Assembly: GCA_001029295.1 (NCBI GenBank)
Contig: LDXJ01000061.1
Coordinates: 186,001-250,000, forward strand
Direction: 5' to 3'
Source of the DNA: Peptococcaceae bacterium CEB3
GTDB taxonomy: Bacteria > Bacillota > Desulfitobacteriia > Desulfitobacteriales > Desulfitobacteriaceae
Length of the DNA: 64,000 nucleotides
Below the pieces are notes generated by a model. That model was given only the letters and a program-made list of their open reading frames with translations. It did not search any database and had not been told where the DNA came from. Both the position numbers and the translations under genes were made by a program. Shown here piece after piece: positions 43,619 to 52,644 of the stretch. Numbering within the stretch: the stretch's first letter is position 1; every line of letters starts with the position of its first letter.

Positions 43619-43659
43619 TTGACAAATGTGGAATCCTGGTCTACAATGTTGATTATCAA
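43619..43659 (+). promoter_or_regulatory. Sigma-A promoter and probable TetR operator
   Basis: TTGACA (43619-43624), a 17-bp spacer and TACAAT (43642-43647) form a near-perfect promoter. Directly after the -10 lies the palindrome TTGAT-T-ATCAA (43649-43659), placed where a TetR dimer would block transcription of its own operon. Confidence 0.8.
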
Positions 43660-43683
43660 TTCAATGAATCGAGGCTCAATGAT

Positions 43684-44262
43684 ATGGGTGTTCGTGAGGA
43701 ACAAAAAGAAAAACGGCGGGAAGAAATTCTGACAGCCGGGCTTAATCTGTTTATCCGCAAGGGATATGCCGCCACAAAAATCAGCGATATCGCGGAACGT
43801 GTCGGTATGAGTGTGGGGCTTCTGTTTCATTACTTTGAATCTAAAGAGAAGCTATATGAAGCGCTGATAGCACTCGGTATTTCAGGTCCAATGAGCGTCA
43901 TAGCTCCCACCGATATGGAACCCCTCGAGTTTTTTGAGAGGACCGCGGAACAAATATTTCATTATATCCAGACCGACCCGTTCGTCGCGCAAATGTTTGT
44001 GCTGATGAGTCAGGCGTTTTACAACGAAGCAGTACCTCCAAGCATCAAAGAATTATTAATGGGGTTTGACATTTACACTCCGACAACCCTGCTGATTCAA
44101 AAAGGTCAAGCCGACGGCACAATTCGGGAGGGTGATCCTTACGCACTGGCAATCGCCTATTGGTGCGCCATTCAGGGTATTGCGGAACAATTGGCACTAA
44201 ATCCTGATGTTCCCTGTCCTGAAAGCGACTGGATCGTTGATATGATAAGGAGGAAAGCTTGA
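43684..44262 (+). CDS. TetR-family transcriptional regulator
   Basis: 192 residues. N-terminal TetR HTH: EEILTAGLNLFIRKGYAATK, ISDIAERVGMSVGLLFHYFE, SKEKLYEAL. The C-terminal ligand domain is of no recognised subtype. The TGA overlaps the next ATG (TGATG), so regulator and oxidoreductase form one operon, probably autoregulated through the palindrome after the -10. Confidence 0.94.
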   Translation: MGVREEQKEKRREEILTAGLNLFIRKGYAATKISDIAERVGMSVGLLFHYFESKEKLYEALIALGISGPMSVIAPTDMEPLEFFERTAEQIFHYIQTDPFVAQMFVLMSQAFYNEAVPPSIKELLMGFDIYTPTTLLIQKGQADGTIREGDPYALAIAYWCAIQGIAEQLALNPDVPCPESDWIVDMIRRKA

Positions 44263-45746
44263 TGAAGAAAGTCATTGTCGTCGGCGCGGGAATTGCCGGG
44301 CTGACAGCAGGTATCTACGCACGCCAAAGCGGATTTGATGTTGCCATTTATGAAAGCCACACCATCCCGGGCGGTGCCTCCACAAGCTGGCGAAGAAAAG
44401 GCTATTTATTCGAAGGAGGCATGCACTGGCTGACGGGTTCAGCGCCAAAAAGCCCGCTTCACAAGCTCTGGCGTGAAGTGGGTGCTTTGGACGACTCCGT
44501 CGATATTTACAACCGCGATCCTTTTTTAGCCCTTGAAGTGAGCGGTCAGACTGTCTGTCTCTACCGTGATATTGACAAACTCCGGCAGCATTTTTTGCAG
44601 ATATCGCCGGCTGACACAAAGGAAATCATCAGATTGTGCGGAGACATAAAAAAATTCACTAAGATAACTATGCCTATTTCGGATATCAAAGGCGTAAAAG
44701 TCAAAACCAAATCATCCCTGCCCTTGTCGTCGCTTTTCGGCCTCTTACCCGTTCTGCCACGACTGTCCTCTTACGCCAATCAAACGGCAAAAGAATTTTC
44801 TGAGCGGTTCAAAAGCCCGCTCCTGCAGCTCTTGTTTCAAAATATAGTGGGCCCCGATTGGAATGCCACATCCATGATCTTTACCGCCGCAACCCTTGCC
44901 GCCGGCGACGGCGGATATCCCAAGGGCGGCTCACTTGGCATGGCCAATCGTATGGCTAAGTATTTTGAAAAGCTGGGCGGTACGATACACTACGGCAAGG
45001 CAGTACGAGAAATCCAGGTCCGGGATGGCATGGCTTACGGGGTCATCGTAGACGAGGACCTCATTCAGGCCGATGCGGTGATAGTGACTCAAGACACGCT
45101 TGTCGCCATTGACCGCTTGTTTGACTCACCCATGCGCGAGCCGTGGGCTGTAAGAATGCGCAAAAACACAAAACCTGTGCTTAATACCTTTATCGGTATA
45201 GGCGTAAAGGCAGATTTGTCCGATATGCCGGAGAACTTAACCTTCGTCACGGCCGAGCCGCTTATCTGCGGCGGGGTACCCCAATCCGCCATAAGTATCA
45301 TCAATTACGCAAGCTACGAAGGATACGCGCCTCAAGGATGCACCGCCGTCACATCCATTATCATGGGAGACACCTATGATTACTGGAAAGCCTGCCGGGA
45401 CAATGGCACCTATGAAGCCGAAAAACAAAAGCTGGCGGAGGCCTTTATTGAAATACTGGCCAAAAGATATCCAAAAACCGCCGGAAAGGCAGCCGTGTGG
45501 GACGTCGCGACGCCGCTGACCTATGAACGGTACTTAGGTTCATACAAAGGCTCATGGATGTCAACCTTGGGCAAAGGGAGCAAAATGGAAAGCTATCCCA
45601 CTAAACCCGAAAGCATAAACAATGTTTATTTTGCCGGTCAGCGCTTAAGGACTCCCGGCGGACTGCCTGTGGCCGCTGAAACGGGACGAAAGGCTGTTCA
45701 ATACTTATGCAGGGACACCAATATGGTGTTTCAGGGGAATATTTGA
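44262..45746 (+). CDS. CrtI/phytoene-dehydrogenase-like FAD oxidoreductase
   Basis: 494 residues from ATG 44262. N-terminal FAD-binding Rossmann motif VIVVGAGIAGLTAGIYARQS followed by IYESHTIPGGASTSWRRKGY; C-terminal FAD motif NNVYFAGQRLRTPGGLPVAA. It is the fold of carotenoid desaturases and related isomerases or amine oxidases. Clostridia of this type do not make carotenoids as far as I can see here, so the substrate is open. Controlled by the upstream TetR protein, which may sense its substrate. Confidence 0.88.
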   Translation: MKKVIVVGAGIAGLTAGIYARQSGFDVAIYESHTIPGGASTSWRRKGYLFEGGMHWLTGSAPKSPLHKLWREVGALDDSVDIYNRDPFLALEVSGQTVCLYRDIDKLRQHFLQISPADTKEIIRLCGDIKKFTKITMPISDIKGVKVKTKSSLPLSSLFGLLPVLPRLSSYANQTAKEFSERFKSPLLQLLFQNIVGPDWNATSMIFTAATLAAGDGGYPKGGSLGMANRMAKYFEKLGGTIHYGKAVREIQVRDGMAYGVIVDEDLIQADAVIVTQDTLVAIDRLFDSPMREPWAVRMRKNTKPVLNTFIGIGVKADLSDMPENLTFVTAEPLICGGVPQSAISIINYASYEGYAPQGCTAVTSIIMGDTYDYWKACRDNGTYEAEKQKLAEAFIEILAKRYPKTAGKAAVWDVATPLTYERYLGSYKGSWMSTLGKGSKMESYPTKPESINNVYFAGQRLRTPGGLPVAAETGRKAVQYLCRDTNMVFQGNI

Positions 45747-45887
45747 ATGTTTCCGCGAACCGGACGCAAAGGACCACCATGTCCGAAAAAATGTAGGTGA
45801 AAACTTCCTTTCTAGAACTTTATTTATACCCGCGACACTGTTATGCTAAGAAAATAAGACTTTGTTTTTCACAGACGCCCGCGTAAG

Positions 45888-45924
45888 ATCGCTTGCCCTG
45901 TCTATTAAGGACTGGGCAAGCGAT
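45888..45924 (+). terminator. Hairpin after the oxidoreductase operon
   Basis: ATCGCTTGCCC (45888-45898) pairs with GGGCAAGCGAT (45914-45924). The 11-bp stem is strong but the T-run is weak. It lies in the 246-bp gap that otherwise holds nothing recognisable. Confidence 0.65.
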
Positions 45925-45992
45925 TAGGTCTTCATAGGTTTATTTGATACTTTTGCCGTAGGTTTATCTTACAAGGGAGGATATTTGGAAAA

Positions 45993-47060
45993 ATGGCGGA
46001 GTCATTCACGCTTAGCAGTGCAGATATGGCACAACTGCGTCTTATGGAAAAAGACGAGGGCTTTCATCTAGTCCTCGCGGAACATCCTGAGATTAAAATA
46101 CTCTACGAGCGCAGAAACAACTACCCTGCTTTCCTGCAGATTCACGGAGTAAATCCGATCTTCCACGTCCTGATGGAAGGTGTGGTCGAAAACCAACTTC
46201 GGACCAACCCAGCCGTCCGGGAAATCTGGGAAAACCTGCAAAGGACCAAAAACCTTGCTCCACATGCTGCCAGGGCCTCTATGGCGGCCGTGCTCATTCA
46301 TTACTTCTTTCCGACTTTACAGGATCATGAGCCTTTTCACCAGGAAGCTTATCTACGGAGTCTGCGCCTGATCGGTATGGATGTCAGCAAAGTGGGCCGC
46401 AACGACCTCTGTCCCTGCGGGAGCGGGATCAAGTATAAACGCTGTTGCGCTCCCTGCAAGGATTATTTCGAGGTTTTCCCGCTTGCCGGAACACTGGATC
46501 TGGGCCACGGAGCCTATCCCCCCGCAGAACCTGAAGATATCCAAGATCCCCTGGATCCGATCTTCCAACTCGAAGCCCGCGTTCATATTGCCGCCTACAT
46601 GGAAGAACACCAAGACCCCGAAGGCGCCCTGGCCGTGCTTAAAGAAAACATAACCCTCGCCGAATCTTACAAAGGGGGGGCATTTCTTTCAGATGCCTGG
46701 CAGCATTATTTGCTTTTATGTCAGAACCACAAAGAGTTTCGCCACGAAGGTCTGGAAGCTATCAACCATCTAATTTCCTTAGCCAAAAACGACACAGAAA
46801 GAGGTACCCTTTTCTGTGATAAAGGGGATATTCTGTTCGACATGGGTGACGTGGAGGCCGCCGAGGCCGAATATTCCAACCTTTTTAAGACCTTTCCGGA
46901 CTTTTCTCAGGGGCATGTGCGCTATGCCTCCCTGCTCTGCAAGCAAAACCGGGAACAAGATGCCAAGAAAGTCCTCACAGACCTCCTGTCTGAAGTACAC
47001 ATCGATCAAGACACCCGCTGGGATGCCATCGATCTCCTGGAGGACCTGGGCAGATTCTGA
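45993..47060 (+). CDS. DUF1841/SEC-C/TPR protein
   Basis: 355 residues. An N-terminal part like DUF1841 (HGVNPIFHVLMEGVVENQLR), a SEC-C zinc motif near residue 140 (VGRNDLCPCGSGIKYKRCCA), then tetratricopeptide-like helices (EGALAVLKENITLAESYKGG; DKGDILFDMGDVEAAEAEYS). SEC-C zinc knuckles bind proteins (SecB with SecA) and occur in many proteins of unknown role. The start follows GGGAGG. A mutated fragment of its 3' part recurs at 56366-56449. Confidence 0.8.
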   Translation: MAESFTLSSADMAQLRLMEKDEGFHLVLAEHPEIKILYERRNNYPAFLQIHGVNPIFHVLMEGVVENQLRTNPAVREIWENLQRTKNLAPHAARASMAAVLIHYFFPTLQDHEPFHQEAYLRSLRLIGMDVSKVGRNDLCPCGSGIKYKRCCAPCKDYFEVFPLAGTLDLGHGAYPPAEPEDIQDPLDPIFQLEARVHIAAYMEEHQDPEGALAVLKENITLAESYKGGAFLSDAWQHYLLLCQNHKEFRHEGLEAINHLISLAKNDTERGTLFCDKGDILFDMGDVEAAEAEYSNLFKTFPDFSQGHVRYASLLCKQNREQDAKKVLTDLLSEVHIDQDTRWDAIDLLEDLGRF

Positions 47061-47259
47061 GCTTGGGAGCGAAAACCGCTTGATACAAGGGCTTTCCACA
47101 GTCACTGCGTGGCAGGGAGAGCCTTTTCGCTCGTTTGCAATTTGCGGACGGCGGCGTTGCCCAAGCCGTCACTATGTTAGCCATCAAGGTTTCTGAACCC
47201 CCTCTCGGTCGCTTCCGAGAAAACATTATAAGGTTTGGGTAAAATTATCTGGTTCAAAT

Positions 47260-47658
47260 TCATGTCTGCTTGAATGAACCGATTTCGACTAAGTTGGCGT
47301 CCGGGTCGCCGATTTAGCAAGTCCGCTGTCCCCATGGCTCAGTCGTTGGCGGCATTATTGGCGTAGCCCCTAACTCGACAACCCGCTCAAACTTACGGTC
47401 GACCGCCGCAAAGTTCTCTACTTCGTAGGCAAGTTCCATCGTTCCGTTTGTACCTTTGGGATAGGCGTATTTCTGCGAGGTCATCTTCTCGAAATCGTCA
47501 CGCCCATACATAATCAAGCGGAAGCCATCCGCTTTCAGTTCGGCATTCGGCTCTTTGCCGTTCCACTCGGTTTGCATACCAATTACGTCTCGGTAGAAAG
47601 AAACCATCTTCGCCATATCTGTGACGAACAACCCCACTGCGTCAAATCTCAAGTTCAT
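47260..47658 (-). pseudogene. VOC/glyoxalase-family protein with nonsense codon
   Basis: From ATG 47658 (MNLRFDAVGLFVTDMAKMVS) the frame gives a VOC fold: FYRDVIGMQTEWNGKEPNAE, FRLIMYGRDDFEKM, ELAYEVENFAAVDRKFERVV and PPTTEPWGQRTC. A TAA then stops it (47316..47314). The frame continues as IGDPDANLVEIGSFKQT to a TGA at 47260, which is the normal family ending (the tyrosine of TCYIxDPDGNLVEI has become TAA). The metal Glu in NLVEIGSF is lost from the short product. Confidence 0.8.
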
Positions 47659-47680
47659 TGCGATAACCTCCGTGCTATAT

Positions 47681-47929
47681 TCAATCTTTCCAATCCCACC
47701 AGTTCTGCTTATCTGGCGGCAGCTGCCCGTCGTGGTCGGCATAATGCACCGCCAGTCGATAGCAGTACAAGGCACAACGGTCAACCTGAACGCCTTGAGC
47801 AAAGCAGTCCTTGGCATATATCTCATCGGGGCTTTGCTCTTTGAGGGAGTCTATATTCGGGTATCCGGCTGCGGTCAAGTGCTGCGCCATGTTCTTGCCA
47901 ATGCCGGGTATCTTGGTTAGGTCGGTCAT
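47681..47929 (-). CDS. Cdd1/pathogenicity-locus helix-hairpin-helix protein
   Basis: 82 residues: LTKIPGIGKNMAQHLTAAGY is a helix-hairpin-helix motif; then SLKEQSPDEIYAKDCFAQGV, QVDRCALYCYRLAVHYADHD and the WWDWKD end, matching the small Cdd1 family. It binds DNA or acts as an HhH adaptor by analogy; no established function. GAGGGGTGAC lies upstream. Grouped with the VOC and NTF2-like genes on the same strand. Confidence 0.85.
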   Translation of the reverse strand: MTDLTKIPGIGKNMAQHLTAAGYPNIDSLKEQSPDEIYAKDCFAQGVQVDRCALYCYRLAVHYADHDGQLPPDKQNWWDWKD

Positions 47930-47938
47930 TTCAGTAAG

Positions 47939-48311
47939 TCACCCCTCACATTTTGATAAGCGTAACCTGTTTTTCATTGAGATTTTGCGGCCTGATAGCC
48001 AAACAGTGCTGTCTCCTTCGCAGCTCTTCCCATTCTGCCGTTTGATTTCCTCGTCCGACATGTCCGAGCCAACAATCACCGTGTTGCAATGCTCATGGTT
48101 CAACGCTCTCGATGCAACCTTGCCATTTACCAGGGTATTTGCAGTTTGCCCGTATGTACTCGTCGACTGTGAATATCTCGTTGGTATTCGCCCAGACAAC
48201 AGCCGCGTCTGGCTCAAAGAAACCCCGCAGTCTAACTGCATCTTGGCGGACTATGGCATCAAAGAAGTTATGTACATCAATGCTGTCAGGCATTTTATCA
48301 CTTACCGCCAT
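47939..48311 (-). pseudogene. NTF2/SnoaL-like protein, disrupted
   Basis: From ATG 48311 (MAVSDKMPDSIDVHNFFDAI) 72 residues follow a SnoaL/NTF2-like start (FFEPDAAVVWANTNEIFTVD, EYIRANCKYPGKWQGCIESV), then a stop (48093). The family needs another 50-60 residues. An overlapping frame continues down to 47939 but does not show the expected sequence. It is probably a frameshifted remnant. Confidence 0.55.
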
Positions 48312-48368
48312 TATTAATCTCCCTCGCCGCAGTTTCTGATGCGCCCGTCGCATTCTTTGACTGCGTCA

Positions 48369-48900
48369 TCAATTTTCCGCAGTTTCGTCCACTGCAAACG
48401 TGATCCCGTGAATGTCAGGCACAACGGCAAGGATAGCGCGTTCGAGGCTTTCTTTATAGCGGGACTCGGCCCAGTCTTTTTGAAAAAGGTTTTGGCAGTA
48501 TAGGCTCACCCCTCCAATTCTTTAAGGCTTCGCGCACCGACCGGGCCATCTCCGCCGAAAACTGTGCTCCCGTTTTCCGGGCATACATCCATTGACCATA
48601 GTTATGTGCCCCATCAAACCACCGTTGATAATCCGCCAAAAAGACGGCGACCAAGGGAGCCTTGGCAATGAAGGGTTGATGATCACAAGTTTCGCTCAAA
48701 ACTTGCTTTTTCGCGGGGTCCGTAATCAGAATCATGGAATAGAGCATCATATTCCCGGCGGTGGGAGCCCTCATGGCTCCTTCCACAATCCAATCCACAT
48801 CTTCGCGATTCAGTGGACGGTCAGCAAAGCGCCTCAGTGAAATGCGCTCTCTCAGGCACTTCTCGCTTGGTCGTGCACCGTTTTCTTTCATGCAAAACAC
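48369..48900 (-). pseudogene. Nitroreductase copy A with a 399-bp internal deletion
   Basis: A near-copy of the gene at 55125-56055. It keeps residues 1-96 (through RWFD) and resumes at G230 (HNYGQWMYA), so 133 codons of the FMN/dimer core are missing without breaking the frame. The frame ends after KPFSKRLGRVPL. As in copy B, a +1 shift at the CCTTTTTCAAAAAG stretch opens a tail reading FQKDWAESRYKESLERAILA to a TGA at 48369. The protein cannot fold as a nitroreductase. Confidence 0.85.
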
Positions 48901-49224
48901 TCCATCCTAAATTCCAATTCCCCATCAATCACGCGAATCCTTCTCACCCAACCCTTAATCCCCAGGAAAGTTGAAACTCCTCTGGCTTTCACCGGAAGAG
49001 CCTCGTTCTCAGCGACGTGGACTGTAACGGCAGATCCCCGCGTGGAATTCGCTCAGCTTCGTCTATGCTATCGGGCAGACCGCTCCAGCGGCTCAATGTT
49101 TTGTCTACTCCTTTACCGGCAAAGCAAAAAGATGGGATATATCCTGTCATATCTTTATAGCGACTCCAAGAATGTAACGAACGGCTGAAAGCATTGCCAA
49201 CATCTTTCTGCGATCAGCTTGTAT
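48901..49224. other. Gene-free gap with dispersed repeat copy 2
   Basis: No gene is visible. 49041-49086 carries the second copy of the dispersed repeat described at 33629. Confidence 0.5.
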
Positions 49225-49365
49225 TCAGCCCGGCTTAGGCAGAAGAAAGAACGAGGCGTGCGTAGACAGCACCTCTTGGCTTTCTTCGATTTTGTCTTCA
49301 GTCTTCAATCCCATGATTCTGGCCATTGCAGTTGAAAATTTGGTTTCCCTGACTCGAGCAGCCAT
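49225..49365 (-). CDS. 46-residue protein following the Panacea antitoxin
   Basis: MAARVRETKFSTAMARIMGL, then KTEDKIEESQEVLSTHASFF and LLPKPG. The ribosome site AGGAG overlaps the antitoxin TAG and lies 9 bp before this ATG, so it would be translated as a third gene of the toxin-antitoxin operon. No family is recognised. It could be a true third component or the start of a truncated gene. Confidence 0.45.
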   Translation of the reverse strand: MAARVRETKFSTAMARIMGLKTEDKIEESQEVLSTHASFFLLPKPG

Positions 49366-49377
49366 TTGGGAATTCTC

Positions 49378-50379
49378 CTAGGTCAGTTTGAGCTCGCGAG
49401 CGTAATCAAAGGAAATGATCTCCTTCATCCCAGTTTTTCGGTACCCAGGTTCTTCATGTGAGAACTCTGAGATCTTTGTCGCCGTAAAATCACGGAAGTA
49501 CCCCGCAACGCCCTGAATAACCTCGATCTCTTCTTCACTGAATAAGGAGAAATCCGGTTCTTCAGCGGCCACAATGACTTCTCCTTCATAAGATCCCGCA
49601 AATGGTTTGGTATCAATCACATTAGCGGTTAGTAAGGCCCAATGAACGAGATCGTGGTGCGCCGGCACCGGGCCATAGTGATGATGAATATAAACCATGC
49701 CGGTGATCGAATATCCATAGCGCTTCACGCAGAGAAAATCCGCATAGAACAAAAGCTTTTGCAGCTTGGTCTTTACCAATTCGCGGTTGACGAGCGCAAA
49801 CATTTGAACCATTGCCGCTAACTTCTCAAAATCGAAGTTGGTACTCGAAATTCCTCGCTCATAGTACTTGCGAAAGACAGTGGCTAAAGAAGCGACCGGA
49901 TCAACGTCCGGGTCATCCATTTTTCGCAGAGCCAGCAACGATTCGATCCGCTGGCGTTCACGCTCTTTGAGTTTGCTTCCACGTTGACGCAGCAGAAGTC
50001 GAATATAGTCCGGATCGTCTTTTAATCGGACAAGCTGATCGTGATGAGCCGCATCCGGAATAGCCCCGTTCTCATAACGCACCATCGTAGCCTGGCTCCA
50101 ACCCAAAAGCGCTGCTACCGTTCGACCCGAACCGAAATGTTCCCTCAGCTTCCGAATAGTACCAGGAGACAGAAGATTGTGCTTCAAGCGGTATTCTTCA
50201 TAAGCCCGATTCAGAGCTTGACCGTCAAGCTCCTCATCAAAAATGGATTCGCCACAATCAGGGCATTCCAGTACATCTGAAACCACTTCAATAGACTCCC
50301 CTTTTACCGGAAAGACCTCACGCTTTCTCACCAATTGGGCATCAACCTCTCTGTCACACGCGTCACAGTAGCGTCTCAT
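49378..50379 (-). CDS. MqsA-like/Panacea-domain antitoxin
   Basis: 333 residues. N-terminal zinc domain with CxxC pairs (MRRYCDACDREV; VLECPDCGESIF), a middle HTH of the XRE/MqsA kind (TVAALLGWSQATMVRYENGA), then a C-terminal Panacea (SocA/DUF4065) domain starting near LVKTKLQKLLFYADFLCVKR with TGMVYIHHHYGPVPAHHDLV. Panacea antitoxins neutralise diverse toxins by direct binding. The gene lies 12 bp after the MqsR-like toxin. A truncated copy of its C-terminal third sits at 33932-34258. Confidence 0.9.
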   Translation of the reverse strand: MRRYCDACDREVDAQLVRKREVFPVKGESIEVVSDVLECPDCGESIFDEELDGQALNRAYEEYRLKHNLLSPGTIRKLREHFGSGRTVAALLGWSQATMVRYENGAIPDAAHHDQLVRLKDDPDYIRLLLRQRGSKLKERERQRIESLLALRKMDDPDVDPVASLATVFRKYYERGISSTNFDFEKLAAMVQMFALVNRELVKTKLQKLLFYADFLCVKRYGYSITGMVYIHHHYGPVPAHHDLVHWALLTANVIDTKPFAGSYEGEVIVAAEEPDFSLFSEEEIEVIQGVAGYFRDFTATKISEFSHEEPGYRKTGMKEIISFDYARELKLT

Positions 50380-50391
50380 AGATATACCTCC

Positions 50392-50724
50392 CTATTTAAA
50401 TGGAAGCGTTGTAGGGCCTTGGGAACGATGAAAGCTCATACAGACGCAACCCCTGCTATCGATCTTCAACTTTATATAGACTCGGTCATTGCCTATAGGT
50501 TTAACAAACTCCCAGACATCACCGTCACGATCTCTATCGGGCAGCGGCCCTCGATCATAATGCCAATAACTTAACCCAAGCAGCTCTTTTTTAGCGCTTT
50601 GAAGCGTTAGCCCAAGGTCTGCCAAGCCTGCTAAGTTCTTTCTTCTCGGGACCATGCGCCAGTCTCCGACTGCAATCAGCTGTTTCACCTCTCTCAGAAA
50701 CACCTCGACTTGTTCTCTATCCAC
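50392..50724 (-). CDS. MqsR-like toxin
   Basis: 110 residues: EQVEVFLREVKQLIAVGDWR, LADLGLTLQSAKKELLGLSY, HYDRGPLPDRDRDGDVWEFV and VYIKLKIDSRGCVCMSFHRS. This matches the MqsR-type toxins that pair with MqsA/Panacea antitoxins; MqsR is a RelE-fold ribosome-independent mRNA interferase. Toxin first, antitoxin second is also the order of mqsRA. Confidence 0.85.
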   Translation of the reverse strand: MDREQVEVFLREVKQLIAVGDWRMVPRRKNLAGLADLGLTLQSAKKELLGLSYWHYDRGPLPDRDRDGDVWEFVKPIGNDRVYIKLKIDSRGCVCMSFHRSQGPTTLPFK

Positions 50725-50868
50725 ATATTCCCTCCTCTCTCAAATCATTATACAATAAAACGCTATTAGTTGATAGCAAATAAAATGTCAAAGTCTATGC
50801 TATCCATCTCATTGTCTGATGGAACTTTTCCCAGATGACATCTATCTCCGCATTATTGGCGATGGATT

Positions 50869-51129
50869 TTAGCGCGATATGCGGGACGCTTTGACCGTCT
50901 TTGAATTAACAAAGATCAGCGCAGGCTTCTTCCAGTGCAGTGGCATCTCCAGACAATTGTCATGAAGGGTGACATCAAACCCGTTTACATACTTGCGATT
51001 ACCCATAAGTTTTAACCTTTTTGCCAACGTAGCTGCGTAGCAGTTTTTACATCCATCAGAAACCTTCGTGCAACCGGTCACTGGATTCCACGTATTCTTC
51101 GTCCACTCGATTTTAGATTTGACACCCAT
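50869..51129 (-). pseudogene. DUF5131 (phage Gp37/Gp68-like) protein, truncated
   Basis: From ATG 51129: [68 protein letters not shown]. These are the first 80 residues of DUF5131, with the cysteine cluster [14 protein letters not shown]. The family is about 230-300 residues, but here the frame ends at once after FVNS in an unrelated tail, so two thirds are missing. The family is associated with phages and the TcmP partner. Confidence 0.8.
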
Positions 51130-51199
51130 GGTTCGCACCTTCCTTATCTGTTCTAGCGAGTGTGAGTCATCATGCCCTTCTCCACGGTCGGCCCTTCCC

Positions 51200-52609
51200 C
51201 TAACGCAACACCTCCCCGCAAACGGGACACTCAAATGCGTCTTCTGCAATCCCATCGGCTCCACATCCCAAACAGACAATACTCTGTTCCCCCTGCACCA
51301 GGGTAATATTTCCACCTGTATTGCGTAGAGCGATGGTTTTCCCACTGTCTAGTTTGGCTTCGTAAATCACTTGGCTGTTTTCCAGTCTCCAGCCCAAGAT
51401 CGTCCCTCGTTGCCCGGAACGAAGCGCAATGATGGAACCCTTGGCAATCACCGGCGCCCCTTGTTTTATCTCATCTAACGTGACTTCTCCATCCATCTTA
51501 TCAAGATCTGCCACTGACGTGAGCAATCCTTCGCGACGTCCCCGATAGGCCTCGGACACAATGGCTTTTGGTACGTAATTGGCCACGACCTCGCGAATTT
51601 TCGCCAGCAACGCTAAGGCTTCGACCTTGCTCAAGTGCTCATTGTCCTCATACCAACGCGGTACGTGAATACACGCGGGACAGCCTCGGTCGAAAGCCTC
51701 CGCTTCTGGGTCACAATGTTCGGTGATTTTGCGCGAGTGGCTAAACACGATAAAACTTTTCTCCCTGTGTACCAACTCCGCAACGAGGTGAATAACAGCC
51801 TGGTCTTCCGAAAGGTCAGGGGTTATCGTTAGAAACAAGTCGCGACCTCCTGAAGGACTGCCATTGTCTTCTTCCCCGATCACCTGAAATTGCGCGCCGG
51901 TTAACCTTTCCAAATGCCCTTGCGGATCTTTGGACGTAGCACTGGCGGCTAAAAACTGCGGTTCAGAACCGAAACGGCGACAAACCTGGCGCAATCGACG
52001 CACGAGATAGGCCATATTACTACCAAAGGCTCCTGAGTAAATGTGGCATTCATCTAAAATTACCCATTTGAGATTGGCGAAGAAAGGTGCATAGTCCTTG
52101 TCATGAGACTGCCGTAGCATGGTTGCATGGAGAACATCCGGTGTACAGAGAAGGATGCGGCCTCTTTTCAAGGCTTTCAGCCGCTGAGCATACGGTGTGT
52201 CCCCATCAAAGGGATAAACGCTTCCCGCGAGGCCAAACCTACCGGCAAGTTTCTCTAGCTTTTGGCGCTGATCGCCTGACAACGCTTTGGTCGGATAGAA
52301 AAAGATAGCTCGAGCCTGCGGATCTTTCAACAAACTTTGGAACACCGGTAGGGCAAAGACGACGGTCTTACCCGAGGCTGTTCCCGTACAGATCACGACG
52401 TTTTCGCCTCGACAAGCCAAATCGACCGCCTTCGCCTGGTGGCGATATAACCCTGTCGGGAAAATTTCCTTGACAACCTGAATTACCTCCGGTAATAGAT
52501 TATCAGAATTGCCCGACAGTGTGGAGCGGGGTTTCTGAACCTCAGTTCGGACGACCTTGAGTCCCAGTTCTGCCAACATCTGAGCCGTATTTCCACTACT
52601 CACCCTCAT
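51200..52609 (-). pseudogene. DUF1998 helicase paralog 2, internally deleted
   Basis: 469 codons. The first 285 form the N-terminal helicase lobe: GLYRHQAKAVDLACRGENVV, CTGTASGKTVVFALPVF (motif I), FFYPTKALSGDQ, WVILDECHIYSGAFGSNMAY (II), AASATSKDP (III). After SHSRKITEH the sequence jumps into the late zinc/DUF1998 part (CDPEAEAFDRGCPACIHVPR ... [20 protein letters not shown]). Motifs IV-VI are absent; compared with paralog 1, about 275 residues are lost in frame. It cannot unwind DNA as it stands. ATG at 52609 has GGAGG 5 bp upstream. Confidence 0.85.
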
Positions 52610-52644
52610 AGTTCCTCCTTCGACTTTGATACTACGAACCCCTC

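Noticed and set aside
47260-47658. Recoding of the TAA in the VOC gene, by analogy with the TGA and TAG cases
   Set aside because: TAA has no known amino-acid recoding in bacteria of this kind, the neighbouring NTF2-like gene is also broken, and a Tyr to stop point change explains it. Treated as a pseudogene.
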